Shown in pieces: positions 62,301 through 64,000 of a stretch of 64,000 nucleotides of DNA. The translations under genes were made by a program, and so were the position numbers. Origin of the DNA: Vanessa cardui (Eukaryota; Arthropoda; Insecta; Lepidoptera; Nymphalidae); assembly GCF_905220365.1 (NCBI RefSeq), contig NC_061124.1, positions 4,776,501 through 4,840,500 on the forward strand, written 5' to 3'. Under the pieces are notes generated by a model. That model made no database searches and was not told the origin of the DNA. It saw only the letters and a program-made list of their open reading frames with translations. Position 1 is the stretch's first letter, and every line of letters starts with the position of its first letter.

Positions 62301-64000
62301 TAGGCCCAGTTGAAATCTCTCATAATACGGCTCCTATTCGCGGCTTTGTGTCGCATTTGACAGGCGATGTGAGCTGTGAAATTGAGTTCGATTTAAAGTA
62401 TAAAAGTTCGTCTTAAGACTTTGTGATTAAAGTTTTTTTTTTTTATTTAGGGATTATTTACAGTCTTATTTGTTGTACTAATGTTGAATTTTCAAGCCAC
62501 TGGTTTGTTTACTGAGCCAAATTATAATGAAGAAAAAAACTTTTAAGGTTTAAGATGCATTAATGTACACATACATATATATACTTACACCATATAGATT
62601 TTATTTTATTGTAAATTTCTTCTTGTTGTTTTAAAGAAACCAGTAAGTGACTCAAGGTTTTGTAAGCCTGTCATATGTTTGGGTAAAGTCATGTGTAGAG
62701 ACCGTGTAATAGCGTCTGAAATCTGAATGTCCACTTGAGCGGATTCACATACAGTAACGGAAATAGTATAATTTTTCATACGATTTCACATTGATATACC
62801 CGAAATCGTCAACTTACAAGTTTGATCTATTTTATCCAATACATTTAATGTTATATGTTTCTTTTAAAATAAACGTTATACATATTTTTTAATTAAATCA
62901 CATTTCATAAAATCTAAATTCTGTACATAAGTACATATCTACAGAAGACAGTGTCTTAAAATATTGTGTACTAAAATCTTCAATTAAAATATATCACATG
63001 TTAGTCTAGTAGAGGAAACATAAAATTGTCAATGTAATCTATAAAATAATTTACAGACGTAGAAAATCTTAAATGTCAGTTAAAAAGCTTTTAAGATTTC
63101 TTATAAAAATATGAATAGTTTGTGCTAACCCTAAGAGATAGTCATTATATGAATTAAAGAAATCGTTGTATTGTAATCGTGTTTACGTAAACATATAATT
63201 ACACAGATTTTCTAATTGCTATCGTGGCAAAAATCAGGCAGCTCGTTCCAGTATTGTTTTACGATTAAAGTGAATGCAAAGATTAATTACGGGAAAACTT
63301 ATGTTGAATTCATAACTAACGCTTCTTAGAATGTTATTTAGATGATTATACTTTGATAAATTATTTTTACATTATAATTTTATTCGAAACATCTCACAAA
63401 TAGTATTTAAATAAATAATGAATTTATAATTTGAAACGGATAAAATAACGATTTAACAATTAAGCCGTAACTTTATATTTTTAAATTAAATTGTGCCATA
63501 CAATTGAATTTACGAGAAATTGTATTCACTTTATGTTTTTATAAGTGTCAACACTTTAAATAAGTCATTAAACATGGCCAAGAAAGCCTTAGAATAGCAA
63601 ATTTAATTAACGCAAAATATCGTTCATTAATGTTTTCATATATTTTAATGTATACATACACTTCAAAAAATATAATTTTTTAAAATTAACATTATGCACA
63701 TACACCTATATACATAAATAACGGACAATATTGGGATACTAAAGAAAAAACATACAATGATTGATAAGTCGTGACTTTTGTTAGTGAATTATATCTATAA
63801 TATTATCTGTGAAGTGTATTACGACACACTTATGATATAACGCCATCTCATTGAGCGCATTGTTCACTGCGCTCGCGCATCATACATGGCTTCCACTTAC
63901 ACGATCATCATTAATTATATCACTGCGTGAAACAAATTATTGTATTTAGAACGTATGTGTGAGTAATTTTATTATTAGTTAAAATGACGACTCTTTTTAA
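56347..64000 (+). other. First intron of the homeobox gene (partial)
   Basis: Over 7.6 kb of mostly AT-rich intron without recognisable exons on either strand. GC-richer patches with possible regulatory sites lie at about 57900-57945, 58180-58300, 61220-61460 (with gaccaaattaatcctggctg and ggcctctcctgggcccgagg), 61985-62120 and 63840-63900. A decayed SINE fragment is at 60719. Long first introns with enhancers are usual for this gene class. Confidence 0.6.
60719..60795 (-). repeat. tRNA-derived SINE, decayed internal fragment
   Basis: The pieces gcaggctctttcacgttttt, ctttcatcgccgagcgtaag and ataaatttgtaaacacc line up with gcaggtttcctcacgatg..., ccttcaccgccgagcacgag and ataaacacaaatt of the reverse SINE. 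An old copy in the first intron of the homeobox gene. Confidence 0.6.

Noticed and set aside
1..64000. CRISPR arrays, rRNA, or bacterial operons
   Set aside because: There are no regularly spaced identical repeats and no rRNA-like conserved blocks. The organisation is clearly that of an insect nuclear genome.

Overview
The window looks like a piece of a lepidopteran nuclear genome, probably a butterfly. It is AT-rich, its genes are split by introns with GT-AG borders, and it is full of short insect-type interspersed repeats, notably a tRNA-derived SINE with A and B boxes. No bacterial or viral gene organisation is visible. Most open reading frames longer than 60 codons here are not genes. The real coding content is a set of short exons on both strands.

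Region 1 (1-10.3 kb, + strand) is the 3' end of the dynamin gene shibire (shi). Four exons (619-828, 1499-1733, 2456-2606, 5458-5590) read in consistent phase through the GTPase effector domain and the proline-rich tail to a TAA stop. A possible alternative last exon at 3358 would give a shorter tail. The last intron holds a nested inverted-repeat transposon carrying a remnant of a MADF DNA-binding domain. The 3' untranslated region may run to about 10.28 kb and contains a 338-bp MITE 80 bp past the stop.

Region 2 (16.2-18.3 kb, - strand) is a complete four-exon gene that no single open frame reveals. It encodes a 201-residue secreted protein with a signal peptide, four cysteines, three N-glycosylation sequons and a lipocalin-like G-x-W.

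Region 3 (18.3-55.5 kb) has no convincing gene. It contains SINEs, a second SINE-like family, Helitron-like tails, an intact hAT MITE with an 8-bp target duplication, several large palindromes and patches of higher GC with homeodomain-type TAAT sites. That is the usual look of a regulatory landscape around a developmental gene.

Region 4 (55.5-64 kb, + strand) is the promoter, uORF-rich 5' leader and first coding exon of a homeobox-type transcription factor. An EH1-like repressor motif (RFMITDIL) makes the BarH class the best guess. The homeodomain itself lies beyond the window, and the rest of the window is the first intron.
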